NCBI GenBank assembly: GCA_027619975.1
Contig: JAQCGX010000015.1
Span: forward strand, 1 to 64,000
Direction: 5' to 3'
From: Nitrospinota bacterium
GTDB lineage: Bacteria > Nitrospinota > Nitrospinia > Nitrospinales > VA-1
Length of the DNA: 64,000 bases
Positions within the stretch are counted from its first letter, which is position 1. Every line of letters begins with the position of its first letter. The position numbers and the translations under genes are program-made. Shown here piece after piece: positions 38,674-46,611 of the stretch. Below the pieces are notes generated by a model. The model had not been told where the DNA came from. It did not search any database and worked only from the letters and a program-made list of their open reading frames with translations.

Positions 38674-38711
38674 AAGGGTGTCATCCTGGAATTAAGGTAG
38701 ATCAAAAATAA

Positions 38712-39470
38712 CTAAAGGGAAGAATTATCTTCCCTTAGTAGATGTTCCGCTTTTTTCAGATCTTCTGGAGAATTGATCCCAAAAATCTCATCCGAATCTT
38801 CGGTTTGCACCGACTGGACGGAGTGCCTGTTCTGGACAAAAAACTGTACCGTATCCGTCAGATAATATTCGTTCTGGGAATTACTATTGTCGATTTCAAC
38901 CAATGCCTTATAAAACAAAGCCTTATCAAAAAAATAAACGCCGGAATTGTATTCGTCAACCTTTTTCTCAGCAGGCGTGGCGTCCTTGTTTTCCACAATG
39001 CGGACGATCGTATGATCTTCGTCTCGAAGGATGCGGCCAAAATCCTTGATTTCCCCATTTTTAGGCTTCAACGTCAGTATGGTGCAGGAGGCTTGGCTGT
39101 CCCGATGCTTTTTTATCAGATTTTTTAAGGTGGCGGGTTTGATCAAAGGCATGTCTCCGCACAAAACGAGAACGTCGCCGGCAAAATCCGCCAAACAGGA
39201 TTCCGTTTGCTGGGCCGCATGGCCCGTTCCCAGTTGTTCCTTTTGCTCGACAAACTCGATGCGCGGGTCGGGAAATGCGGCCTTCACTTCATCCGCTTGA
39301 AATCCAACCACCACGCTCACACGGTCGGCATTCAGTTCTTTCACCGTCTCCAGAACATAATATAACAGCGGATGCCCCGATAACAGCTGCAACACTTTCG
39401 CAAGCGGAGATTGCATCCGGGTCCCCTTACCGGCGGCCAGAATGATGACGGCTAGACTTTTTTCGGGCAT
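38712..39470 (-). CDS. Stand-alone UDP-GlcNAc pyrophosphorylase domain (GlmU N-terminal half)
   Basis: 252 residues. The signature LAAGKGTRMQSPLAKVL and the segments GTGHAAQQTE and VLVLCGDMPLI place it with the pyrophosphorylase half of GlmU. YNSGVYFF and the NSQNEYYLTD segment are also as in GlmU. The C-terminal acetyltransferase helix found in full GlmU (about 450 aa) is missing. The neighbour downstream carries a beta-helix domain and may supply it. The gene start overlaps the fis-like gene by 19 bases, so the two are translationally linked. Confidence 0.88.
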   Translation of the reverse strand: MPEKSLAVIILAAGKGTRMQSPLAKVLQLLSGHPLLYYVLETVKELNADRVSVVVGFQADEVKAAFPDPRIEFVEQKEQLGTGHAAQQTESCLADFAGDVLVLCGDMPLIKPATLKNLIKKHRDSQASCTILTLKPKNGEIKDFGRILRDEDHTIVRIVENKDATPAEKKVDEYNSGVYFFDKALFYKALVEIDNSNSQNEYYLTDTVQFFVQNRHSVQSVQTEDSDEIFGINSPEDLKKAEHLLREDNSSL

Positions 39471-39718
39471 TGGATTTGATACTCGGTGATCTTTTTGCGC
39501 AGGGTATTGCGGTTGATTCCTAAAATATTGGCGGCCTGTGTCTGGTTGCCGTTTGTCTCCTTTAAGACGATATCCAATAATGGCTTTTCCACACCTCCAA
39601 CGATGAGGTCATACAAGTCGCCATCCTTTTCCTGGCGCATGTACTTGACATAATCTTTCACCGTAATGTCGAGCCATTTTTCCAGGAAGGTTCTTGTTTT
39701 GTGACTGACGTTTTGCAT
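39452..39718 (-). CDS. Fis-family helix-turn-helix protein
   Basis: 88 residues. The C-terminal DNA-binding motif LKETNGNQTQAANILGINRNTLRKKI is the Fis/NtrC type helix-turn-helix (within the last 45 residues). It is a stand-alone protein without AAA+ or receiver domains. Family members bend DNA and act as nucleoid proteins or local regulators. It heads the operon with the glmU N-domain gene, so it may regulate UDP-GlcNAc synthesis; that is inference. A long inverted repeat lies in its leader (39745-39811). Confidence 0.88.
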   Translation of the reverse strand: MQNVSHKTRTFLEKWLDITVKDYVKYMRQEKDGDLYDLIVGGVEKPLLDIVLKETNGNQTQAANILGINRNTLRKKITEYQIQCPKKV

Positions 39719-39744
39719 GCTTTTGCAGATCCAGGAATGGGGAA

Positions 39745-39811
39745 ATATCCGACCCCAAGAGGGATCGAACTGGAGTATTCAAGCGTTCAACTATTTTCGT
39801 GGGGCCGATAT
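39745..39811 (-). promoter_or_regulatory. Inverted repeat in the leader of the fis-like gene
   Basis: ATATCCGACCCCA (39745-39757) pairs with TGGGGCCGATAT (39800-39811) with one bulge and leaves a loop of about 42 bases. It lies some 30 bases upstream of the start codon on the minus strand. It could be a structured mRNA leader or a regulatory site. A tRNA was considered and rejected. Confidence 0.35.
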
Positions 39812-39987
39812 TACCAAACCGCAGTGAGAGGGTCAAGACCTTTACTTAAAAAGGAATTAACGCATTGAAGTTGCTTTATCTCCACCCTCAGGGAAATTCG
39901 GGTTGATTCTTAAGAAATGCTTGTTCTAAGATGAAATCCGTTATACTCAACATATTTTCTAATCACAAACCACTGGACAATGAAATC

Positions 39988-41313
39988 ATGAAAGTCGCTT
40001 TTGCCACTCTCGGATGCCGCACCAATCAGCACGATACGGCTGAGATGCAAACCCTCATGGAACAGGAAGGGTTTGCCATCGTCAATTCCAGAGAAGTGGC
40101 GGATGTTTACGTGATCAACACCTGCTCGGTGACGCAACGAAGCGACTACAGCTCACGTCTGGCGGTGAAAAATTCTCTCACCATCAACGACAAGGCCCTG
40201 GTGGTTTTCACCGGCTGTTACGCGCAACTGGCTCCTGATGAAGCCGCCGAAATTGAAGGCCTCGACATCGTTCTCGGCAACGCCGACAAACTAGATATCG
40301 CCAGGGTCATCAAGAAAAAACTCGCGGGAGAATCGCGGTGGATTAAAGAAGATAAAACGGAAATCTTCATGTCGGACATTCACAAAAAAAGGGTGTTCCG
40401 CACCATCCCGGTTTCCGGGTTTCAGGGAAAAACCAAAGCCTTCATCAAGGTGCAAACCGGGTGCGACGAAAAATGCGCCTTTTGCACTGTCGTCCGGGCG
40501 CGGGGCAAGTCGATCAGCGACGAGAGGCAGAACATCTTCGATAACGTCACGGAAGCGATCGACTCCGGGTACAAGGAAATCACCCTCACCGGCATCAACC
40601 TGGGCACTTACGGCATGGACAAAGAAACTCCGGAAACCTTTTCCTCTTTGGTTCGAGACATAGTTCGCCTACCAGGAGACTTCCGCATCCGCCTGAGTTC
40701 TATCAACCCCATGGAAATCGACGACGATCTGCTACAACTGATCGCCGATGAAGAGAAAATCTGTCCGCATCTGCATATCCCCCTGCAAAGTGGAGACGAT
40801 GCCATTCTCGCCAAAATGCGGCGCAACTACAACTCCGGGCAATATCTCGACACCGTGCATCGGGCGCTGGATAAAATCCCGCGGCTGGGCCTGGGAGCGG
40901 ACGTCATCATCGGCTTTCCCGGCGAAACCGATCAAGGTTTTGAGAACACCCGCAAGCTTATCGAAAGCCTGCCCTTCACCTACCTGCATGCGTTCGCCTA
41001 TTCGCCGCGCAAAGGCACCGAAGCCTATGGCTTCAAGAACAATCTCCCAAAAACCGTCAAAAAAGAGCGTATTAAAATTCTAACCGCTCTGGCGCATGAA
41101 AAATCCCTCCAGTTTCAACGACAGTTCATTGGCAAGACCGTCACCGTTCTGCTGGAGAACCATAGAGACTCCGTCACGGGAAATCTTCGCGGCTACAGCG
41201 AGCACTATATCCCCGTCACCGTCCCAGGGGATGACCGCTTTAAAAACCAACTGGTGTCAGTAACAATCGAAGACGTCAGCGAACAAGGGGTTTCCGGATG
41301 CCTGCCATCATAA
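39988..41313 (+). CDS. mtaB: tRNA t6A37 methylthiotransferase MtaB-like
   Basis: 441 residues from the ATG at 39988 (MKVAFATLGCRTNQHD); a start at 39931 would add 19 without homology. The N-terminal cluster domain has Cys in TLGCRTN, INTCSVT and TGCYAQ. The radical SAM motif is GCDEKCAFC, followed by GINLGTYG, and a TRAM-like end occurs at about 370-440. The enzyme adds a methylthio group to t6A at position 37 of tRNAs decoding ANN codons, with two [4Fe-4S] clusters. The assignment to MtaB rather than MiaB or RimO rests on the LGCRTNQ start. It overlaps the next gene by 16 bases. Confidence 0.9.
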   Translation: MKVAFATLGCRTNQHDTAEMQTLMEQEGFAIVNSREVADVYVINTCSVTQRSDYSSRLAVKNSLTINDKALVVFTGCYAQLAPDEAAEIEGLDIVLGNADKLDIARVIKKKLAGESRWIKEDKTEIFMSDIHKKRVFRTIPVSGFQGKTKAFIKVQTGCDEKCAFCTVVRARGKSISDERQNIFDNVTEAIDSGYKEITLTGINLGTYGMDKETPETFSSLVRDIVRLPGDFRIRLSSINPMEIDDDLLQLIADEEKICPHLHIPLQSGDDAILAKMRRNYNSGQYLDTVHRALDKIPRLGLGADVIIGFPGETDQGFENTRKLIESLPFTYLHAFAYSPRKGTEAYGFKNNLPKTVKKERIKILTALAHEKSLQFQRQFIGKTVTVLLENHRDSVTGNLRGYSEHYIPVTVPGDDRFKNQLVSVTIEDVSEQGVSGCLPS

Positions 41314-42083
41314 CTCTGACAACCGATTTCGGCCTGGAGGACCCCTTTGTCGGGATCATGAAAGGGGTGATCCTGACCATCGCTCCAACCACACGGATCG
41401 TTGATATCACCCACGGGATCGAGCCGCAAAATATCACGCAGGCCGCTCTGGCGCTGGAGGCCGCCCATTCCTATTTCCCGAAAAATAGCGTGCATCTGGT
41501 CGTCGTGGACCCTGGGGTTGGCAGTGAACGCAGGACCATCGCCGTGAAGAATAAATCCGCCACCTTCGTGGGACCGGACAATGGGGTGCTGACACCTGCG
41601 ATCAACCCGGCTTCCCGCATTTATGAACTGTCCAGCAAAAAATATTTTTTACCGGAAATTTCCTTCACTTTCCACGGGCGTGACGTGTTTGCTCCCGCCG
41701 CAGCCTGGATCGCCAAGGGAACGCCGCTATCGAAAATGGGAAGAAAAATCAACGATCCCCAGCTTCTGGAACTGCCGCAACCGGAAGTGAAGAAAAATGC
41801 AATCACCGGCGAGATCATCCACATCGATCACTTCGGAAATTGCATCTCCAACATATCGTCGGAGCTTTTGAACGCCACCTTCCAGCTCAATGTCGCCTTG
41901 ACTCTTAAAATCGGTAAAACCCGCATCCATGATTTTTCTTCGCATTACTCGCAATGCAAAAAGGGAGACATCGGTTGCCTGATCAACAGTTGCGGGAAAG
42001 TCGAAATCTTTTGCCGGGACGGCAACGCCGCAAGCAAGCTGAAATTCCGTCTGGGAACCCGACTCACGATAAAAAAAGATTAG
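41298..42083 (+). CDS. SAM hydrolase (SAM hydroxide adenosyltransferase, DUF62)
   Basis: 261 residues, the size of the family. The N-terminus ITLTTDFGLEDPFVGIMKGV and the segments DITHGIEPQNI, VDPGVGS, GPDNGVLTPA and FHGRDVFAPAAAWIA are typical of SAM-dependent chlorinase/fluorinase relatives. The common non-halogenating form splits S-adenosylmethionine to adenosine and methionine with water. A fluorinase-type insert is not evident, so hydrolysis is the likely activity. It is translated from within the 3' end of mtaB. Confidence 0.88.
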   Translation: MPAIITLTTDFGLEDPFVGIMKGVILTIAPTTRIVDITHGIEPQNITQAALALEAAHSYFPKNSVHLVVVDPGVGSERRTIAVKNKSATFVGPDNGVLTPAINPASRIYELSSKKYFLPEISFTFHGRDVFAPAAAWIAKGTPLSKMGRKINDPQLLELPQPEVKKNAITGEIIHIDHFGNCISNISSELLNATFQLNVALTLKIGKTRIHDFSSHYSQCKKGDIGCLINSCGKVEIFCRDGNAASKLKFRLGTRLTIKKD

Positions 42084-42112
42084 ACAGGATTAACAGGATC
42101 GACAGGATTTTT
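42078..42112. repeat. ACAGGAT-unit repeat, left inverted arm of the GxxExxY cassette
   Basis: Three 8-9-base units, each containing ACAGGAT, form a 26-base arm that matches the arm at 42534-42564 in inverted orientation with one mismatch. It begins at the stop codon of the SAM hydrolase gene. Confidence 0.8.
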
Positions 42113-42141
42113 AATTCTTACAACCAAATTAAATTTAGACA

Positions 42142-42524
42142 ATGGAATATAGGGAACTGACTGAAAAAATAATTGGCTGTGCTTATAAGGTTTACAATAC
42201 TTTGGGATTTGGTTTTCTGGAAAGCGTTTACGAGAATTGTATGGCCATCGAATTGGAAAAATCTGGTTTAAGGTTTGCAACTCAAAAACCTATAAAAGTG
42301 CTTTATGAAAATAAAGTTGTAGGAAATTTTATATCGGATATCGTGGTTGATGACATTATTATTGTAGAACTAAAATCTGTAAAAAATGTTTCACAGCTCA
42401 TGAAGTTCAATTGGTTAATTATTTGGTGGCAACGGGAAAGCCTGTTGGGTTATTAATAAACTTCGGAGAGGATAAAGTCGAAGTAAAAAGAAAATTAAAG
42501 GATATAAAAATTAGTAAGAAATAA
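42142..42524 (+). pseudogene. GxxExxY protein (PD-(D/E)XK nuclease-like), frameshifted
   Basis: The first frame gives MEYRELTEKIIGCAYKVYNT, then GFGFLESVYENC (the GxxExxY motif: G-F-L-E-S-V-Y), SDIVVDDIIIVELKSV and VKNVSQ. It then runs out of frame. Shifting by one base at about 42395 continues AHEVQLVNYLVATGKPVGLL and INFGEDKVEVKRKLK to the TAA at 42522-42524. Family members carry the Asp and the E-L-K of a PD-(D/E)XK site, present here in DIVVDD and VELKSV. One base seems lost between TCACA and GCTCAT. The gene lies between inverted ACAGGAT-unit repeats. Its function is not established; here it looks recently broken, or there is one base of sequencing error. Confidence 0.82.
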
Positions 42525-42533
42525 GGGTTTGAT

Positions 42534-42564
42534 CCATCCTGTCAATCCTGTTAATCCTGTCAAA
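42534..42564. repeat. ACAGGAT-unit repeat, right inverted arm of the GxxExxY cassette
   Basis: CATCCTGTCAATCCTGTTAA and ATCCTGTC form the reverse complement of the arm at 42078-42112, with 25 of 26 bases matching. The arm ends 19 bases before the smpB start codon. An open frame through this repeat joins smpB in phase, but that part is repeat DNA, not protein. Confidence 0.82.
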
Positions 42565-42582
42565 AAAAATCAAAGAAAAATC

Positions 42583-43044
42583 ATGGACGGTATCAAAATC
42601 ATCTGCCAAAACAAAAAGGCGCGGCACAATTACTTCGTCGAAGACTCGATGGAAGCCGGTATCGTGCTACGCGGCCCCGAGGTGAAATCCCTGCGCGAGG
42701 GCAAGGCCAATCTGGTGGACAGCTACGCCTCGGTCGAGGGGGGTGAAGTCTGGCTCAATAATTTTCATATCAACCCCTACGCCCCGGCCCTCAGCCAGTT
42801 CAGCCTCCATCCCATGCGGAAACGAAAACTGCTTCTCAACAAGCGGGAAATCGAAAAACTGATCGGCAAGACCAAGGAAAAGGGATACAACCTCATCCCT
42901 CTCAAAGTTTATTTCAAGGGCGGTAAAGTCAAGATAGAGCTGTCTCTTGCCAAAGCCAAAAAACTGCACGACAAACGCGAGTCGATCAAAAAACGCGACG
43001 CCGACCGGGAAATCGATAAAGCCATGAAATCCCGCAGCCAATAA
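42583..43044 (+). CDS. smpB: SsrA-binding protein
   Basis: 153 residues from the ATG at 42583 (MDGIKIICQNKKARHNYFVE). The conserved GIVLRGPEVKSLREGKANL, YAPALSQFSLHPMRKRKLLL, LSLAKAKKLHDKRES and the basic C-terminal tail are standard. SmpB binds tmRNA and enters stalled ribosomes with it to release them and tag the product. The tmRNA gene itself was not found in this window. The upstream leader is now formed by the nuclease-cassette repeat, so the native promoter may have been displaced. Confidence 0.97.
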   Translation: MDGIKIICQNKKARHNYFVEDSMEAGIVLRGPEVKSLREGKANLVDSYASVEGGEVWLNNFHINPYAPALSQFSLHPMRKRKLLLNKREIEKLIGKTKEKGYNLIPLKVYFKGGKVKIELSLAKAKKLHDKRESIKKRDADREIDKAMKSRSQ

Positions 43045-43138
43045 ACGATCCTCCTCTATTGTCGATTTTCCAGAGTCCTCCCAATACGCGGTTTTTCAAC
43101 ATTACTCCAATTAAATCAATAATTTATTAAAAATAAAT

Positions 43139-43166
43139 TTTGTTTTTTCTCGTAAAGTATTATAAT
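43139..43166 (+). promoter_or_regulatory. Candidate sigma-70-type promoter before the CBS-CheX gene
   Basis: A perfect TATAAT (43161-43166) follows TTTGTT (43139-43144) with a 16-base spacer. The start codon lies 41 bases further on. The -35 match is weak. Confidence 0.4.
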
Positions 43167-43207
43167 ATTTACATATACTGAAAATTAACACTACTGATCC
43201 GAGGCCT

Positions 43208-44137
43208 ATGAAAACTGTATTTAAAGAAGGAACTACAGAGAATATTGGCACTTACATGAAATCTCCCATCATAACGATTCAATCCAACTCGACACTTCGG
43301 GAATTTTTAAAGCAGTTGAATGAAAACAAAATAAGCTCACTTATTGTGAGTGAAAATAATGAAAATGTAGGGATAGTTACCAAAAGGGACTTTATACGAA
43401 AGGCCATCAGTCAACGAATGGACCCTGACACCACCGAAGTTTCAAAAATCATGAATGCCCCGCTGCTCACATTGGAACGCTCCACGCCCGTTGAAGATGC
43501 AAAAAAGTTCATGATAGATAATAAAATCAGGCATGTTCCGGTGATGGATAAAAGCCAAATCGTCGGCATGCTTTCTATAAAAGATACTATTAGAAAAAGT
43601 GTGGATCAAAAATTAATCGATGCCTTTTCAAAATCCACCCTCGAAGCCGTTCAAAATTTCATGCTGGAAGCCTCCCCTCTTGCCCCCACAGAGACAGAAG
43701 ATTTACCGGGGGAAATCAGCGCCATAATCAAGCTCACGGATGAAGCGAAGAACGTTGAAATCATGATCATCCTCAATTTTTCCGAGGAAGTCGCTAGAAA
43801 AGTTTATCAGGGATTGTTTGGCGAGGATGCCAGCAGCATGAAGGATATTTGTAATGTTGTTACTGAAATTTCAAATATCATCGCTGGAAACGTCAAAGTT
43901 GAAATTTCACATTTGGCAAAAGAAATTATAAATTTAACACATTCAGAAAAATCCAATAGTACGGTCAATGGAAACTTTCATTTTGACGTCGGCCTGCCCA
44001 CCACCATTGTCGGAAGCGGACACAGCGTGTTTGGAGTGGAAAAACTAAGCTCCGCAAAAACCTTCATTCCTTTTGAAAATGAAGGGAATCATATATTTTT
44101 GTTGGGGCTCATATTCCAAAAGAAAGAAGAGAACTGA
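43208..44137 (+). CDS. Two CBS domains fused to a CheX-like phosphatase domain
   Basis: 309 residues. The N-terminal pair of CBS motifs lies at about 12-140: the first has MKSPIITIQSNSTLREFLKQ, the second MNAPLLTLERSTPVEDAKKF with IRHVPVMDKSQIVGMLSIKD. A CheX/CheC-like domain covers about 165-305, including GEISAIIKLTDEAKNVEIMI and the helix VVTEISNIIAGNVK, whose E-x-x-N matches the catalytic Glu and Asn of CheX phosphatases. CBS pairs bind adenine nucleotides; CheX removes phosphate from CheY-like regulators. Together they could couple energy state to a phospho-signal. The fusion is unusual in my memory. A cytosolic chemoreceptor lies elsewhere in the window. Confidence 0.8.
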   Translation: MKTVFKEGTTENIGTYMKSPIITIQSNSTLREFLKQLNENKISSLIVSENNENVGIVTKRDFIRKAISQRMDPDTTEVSKIMNAPLLTLERSTPVEDAKKFMIDNKIRHVPVMDKSQIVGMLSIKDTIRKSVDQKLIDAFSKSTLEAVQNFMLEASPLAPTETEDLPGEISAIIKLTDEAKNVEIMIILNFSEEVARKVYQGLFGEDASSMKDICNVVTEISNIIAGNVKVEISHLAKEIINLTHSEKSNSTVNGNFHFDVGLPTTIVGSGHSVFGVEKLSSAKTFIPFENEGNHIFLLGLIFQKKEEN

Positions 44138-44583
44138 TAGAGTACAGGTCTTATATCTATTTCCAGCGTTTATAAGTAGCGTGAGGGAGAATTTGCTCCC
44201 TCTGACCTCCACCAGAGTCACCCAATCAATCTTTCGCATTTTCCATAACTGAAGCTACCCACCGAATTCCAGTTCCGGTAAATACCCGCTTCTTCCAAAA
44301 TTCCACCCCTCCCAAAAACAAAGACAAAATTTAGGGCATCTCTAAAAATGGTTCCGGGCCATGAGCGGGCCTTATGAAATAAAGGTCCGCGAGTTGCCAG
44401 ACATAAAAATATCGAATTATTAGAGACACCCTTTAATAATTCTCCCGACTCTCTTTTGCTTAGAGTGGGCCTTTTCTTTGTCATTTTTCGTTATCCCCAT
44501 GCAGATTTAAAGTGAAATATTAAATACTGCATCTGTTAAAATCGTGTCCAACCACCCTCAACTCTTTTTTGGAACAGAATAAA
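44138..44583. other. Gap with a short MITE and an uncertain small open frame
   Basis: It holds the 98-bp MITE at 44334-44431, listed separately. A minus-strand open frame at 44218-44484 starts MTKKRPTLSKRESGELL, runs through the MITE in phase and ends at 44218. Before insertion this frame would have encoded about 54 residues ending YGKCERLIG. I do not count it as a confirmed gene. Confidence 0.45.
44334..44431. mobile_element. Short MITE, 98 bp, with related termini
   Basis: Ends are GGGCATCTCTAA and TTAGAGACACCC, matching the termini of the 176-bp MITE at most positions, but the interior is unrelated. TTTA flanks both sides (44330-44333 and 44432-44435), a 4-bp target duplication. It probably uses the same transposase as the 176-bp family. 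Confidence 0.75.
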
Positions 44584-45573
44584 ATGGAAATTGATAAAGA
44601 AATTGGGAAATTACTGAGTGCTTACCAACCGGCCTGTGTGCTCATGACGGCGAACAAGCTCAAGGTGTTTGATGAATTGAAATCCCCCGTTACGGCAAAA
44701 GATGTGGCCCGCAAGTTGAGCCTTTCCCTGAAGGGTACGGAGCGACTGCTCAACGGACTCACTGCCATGGGAATCGTGATCAAGAAGAACCATGCCTTCC
44801 ACTTGCCCGGAGAGTGGCAGAACTACCTGACCAAAGACGGTGACCACTCGATGCAACAGTGGATCAAACTCTCAGCCGATCTATTACCCGTATGGCTGGA
44901 GCTGCCTGAATTCATCCGGTCGGGAAAGATGGTAAAAAACATCATGGAGGTTCTTGGCAATCAACCGGAAGAAATGCGTGCCTTCATCGACGCCATGCAC
45001 GCCAAGGGACTAAAAGCCACCTGGATGCTGGCCCGTGAACTTCCCATTGGCGAGGCCCGCAAAATGCTGGATATCGGTGGCGGACCAGGAACCTATTCGC
45101 TGGAGTGGGCCAAGCTTCACAATCACCTGCATGCCACGGTTTTCGACATCCCACCCGTCATTGCCGTGGCTCAGGATTATATTCACCGCTATAGACTTGA
45201 AGACCGGGTGAACACCCAGCCCGGAGATTTCAACAAGGACGATTTTGGCGAAGGGTATGACTTGATTCTATTCGCCAATGTCATTCACATGTACGGCGAG
45301 GACGTGGGTAAAAACCTGATCCGCAAAGCTCAACGTGCCCTGGAACCTGGCGGCAGAATCGTGATCCACGGATTCTGTACTGATAAAGAGGAAACGGCGC
45401 CGGTAGAGGATGCCCTGTTCAACCTGAATATGGGGATGTTGACAGAAAGCGGGAAAGCCCATCCTGTGAAAGAAAAAATTAAATGGATGGAGGAGGAGGG
45501 GTTCGCCGAGATCCGGCATTTTCGGGTACAGGCCGTCCCCACAGGAGTCATCACCGGGGTCAAGCCGGAATAA
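44584..45573 (+). CDS. SAM-dependent O-methyltransferase-like protein
   Basis: 329 residues from the ATG at 44584; GGAACAG is 6 bases upstream. The N-terminal part (about 1-90) is a winged-helix dimerisation domain (VTAKDVARKLSLSLKGTERL). The methyltransferase domain (about 145-329) has LDIGGGPGTYSLEWAK, the acidic VFDIPPV, then PGDFNKDDFG and LFANVIHMYG. This is the layout of plant-type and acetylserotonin-type O-methyltransferases, common in bacterial natural-product and carotenoid steps. The substrate is not known and no biosynthetic genes adjoin it. It is convergent with the DMT transporter gene. Confidence 0.82.
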   Translation: MEIDKEIGKLLSAYQPACVLMTANKLKVFDELKSPVTAKDVARKLSLSLKGTERLLNGLTAMGIVIKKNHAFHLPGEWQNYLTKDGDHSMQQWIKLSADLLPVWLELPEFIRSGKMVKNIMEVLGNQPEEMRAFIDAMHAKGLKATWMLARELPIGEARKMLDIGGGPGTYSLEWAKLHNHLHATVFDIPPVIAVAQDYIHRYRLEDRVNTQPGDFNKDDFGEGYDLILFANVIHMYGEDVGKNLIRKAQRALEPGGRIVIHGFCTDKEETAPVEDALFNLNMGMLTESGKAHPVKEKIKWMEEEGFAEIRHFRVQAVPTGVITGVKPE

Positions 45574-45605
45574 CTCTTCCGCCGTCCAGGGCTAAGTAAA
45601 GAACA

Positions 45606-46520
45606 CTATTTCTTGACGACCACCAGAACCACGCCAACGATCGCGATTGCGGCGCCCATATATCCCCCCGTCCCAATGGTTTCCGCGATAAGGGCGCCGG
45701 AACTGAACTGCGGCAGGACAAGCATGGCTGTCAGGGTGATCATGGGGTTCATGGTGATGACGGGGCTGATGATGGTCAGTGGAATATATTTCACCGCTTC
45801 CGCCAATGCTCCGTAAGCCAGCAGGGTGTTTATCCCCAGCACCACCAGCAACAGCCAATCCATCCAGCCGATCCCCAGAAATTCCGACCATTCTACCTTG
45901 GCAACCAGAACCAGAGCCGCCACTCCGTATACTAATAAATTCAACGATTGAGCGCCGTAGGAACGGCTGAGGATTTTCTGGCAGGAAATGTACAGGACCC
46001 AAATCCCCGCCGCAAAAACAATGTAGACGGTGGCGGAGGAATATATTTCCATATCCTTTACGTTGGCCAGTTGATCTAGATAAAACAGGTAAAACCCCAC
46101 CGACGCAATGCCGAATCCGGCTAACTGCTGCCAGTTCACCCGCTCCTTGAAAAACATCACCCCGACCACAACCATGATTACCGGAGCCAGTTGAATGAGA
46201 ATCGCCGCGTTGGAGGGACTGCTGAGGTTGACGCTCTGGGTCATTGCGAAATAATTTGCCGCCAGCGCCGCTCCGGCCAAAATTCCCAGCAAAGGGGGTC
46301 TTCGTAAAAAACGGTGTGGCTTGGAGCCGTTAAAGAAAAGAATGAGATAAAGAATCACAAATGCAAAAATGAAACGAAAACAGGCGATGGTTCCCGCAGA
46401 AAAAGAGTTCAGGGCGATTTTCAAAAGGACCGGCAAAAACCCCCACAGCAGGGTCGTCACCAGGGCCATCAATATTCCTCGCAGGTAATGCGGGTTCTGT
46501 TCGGGTAAGGTCTGTTTCAA
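45606..46520 (-). CDS. EamA/DMT-family transporter
   Basis: 304 residues with about ten membrane helices in two halves, each an EamA domain (about 12-145 and 165-300). Marks include GFLPVLLKIALNSFSAGTIA, PSNAAILIQLAPVIMVVVGV and AEAVKYIPLTIISPVITMNP. Members export amino acids, metabolites or drugs; the substrate cannot be inferred. The convergent methyltransferase gene ends 32 bases away. Confidence 0.88.
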   Translation of the reverse strand: MKQTLPEQNPHYLRGILMALVTTLLWGFLPVLLKIALNSFSAGTIACFRFIFAFVILYLILFFNGSKPHRFLRRPPLLGILAGAALAANYFAMTQSVNLSSPSNAAILIQLAPVIMVVVGVMFFKERVNWQQLAGFGIASVGFYLFYLDQLANVKDMEIYSSATVYIVFAAGIWVLYISCQKILSRSYGAQSLNLLVYGVAALVLVAKVEWSEFLGIGWMDWLLLVVLGINTLLAYGALAEAVKYIPLTIISPVITMNPMITLTAMLVLPQFSSGALIAETIGTGGYMGAAIAIVGVVLVVVKK

Positions 46521-46611
46521 TGGGGGATCAATCTTGAGTTTTTATAAGAGCAGGATACCACAGGGCAGATGATCTAACCATTGATCAGGGAAGCTGGTAG
46601 ATGACGAAAAT

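Noticed and set aside
39745-39811. Possible tRNA on the minus strand, with a T-loop-like GTTCGATCC and GGCCCCA/TGGGGTC stem
   Set aside because: The distance between the acceptor-like arms is about 57 bases, too short for a tRNA, and the T-stem bases beside GTTCGATCC do not pair.
42529-42582. In-frame N-terminal extension of smpB (MIHPVNPVNPVKK)
   Set aside because: It is translation of the repeat arm. Typical SmpB begins at the ATG at 42583.
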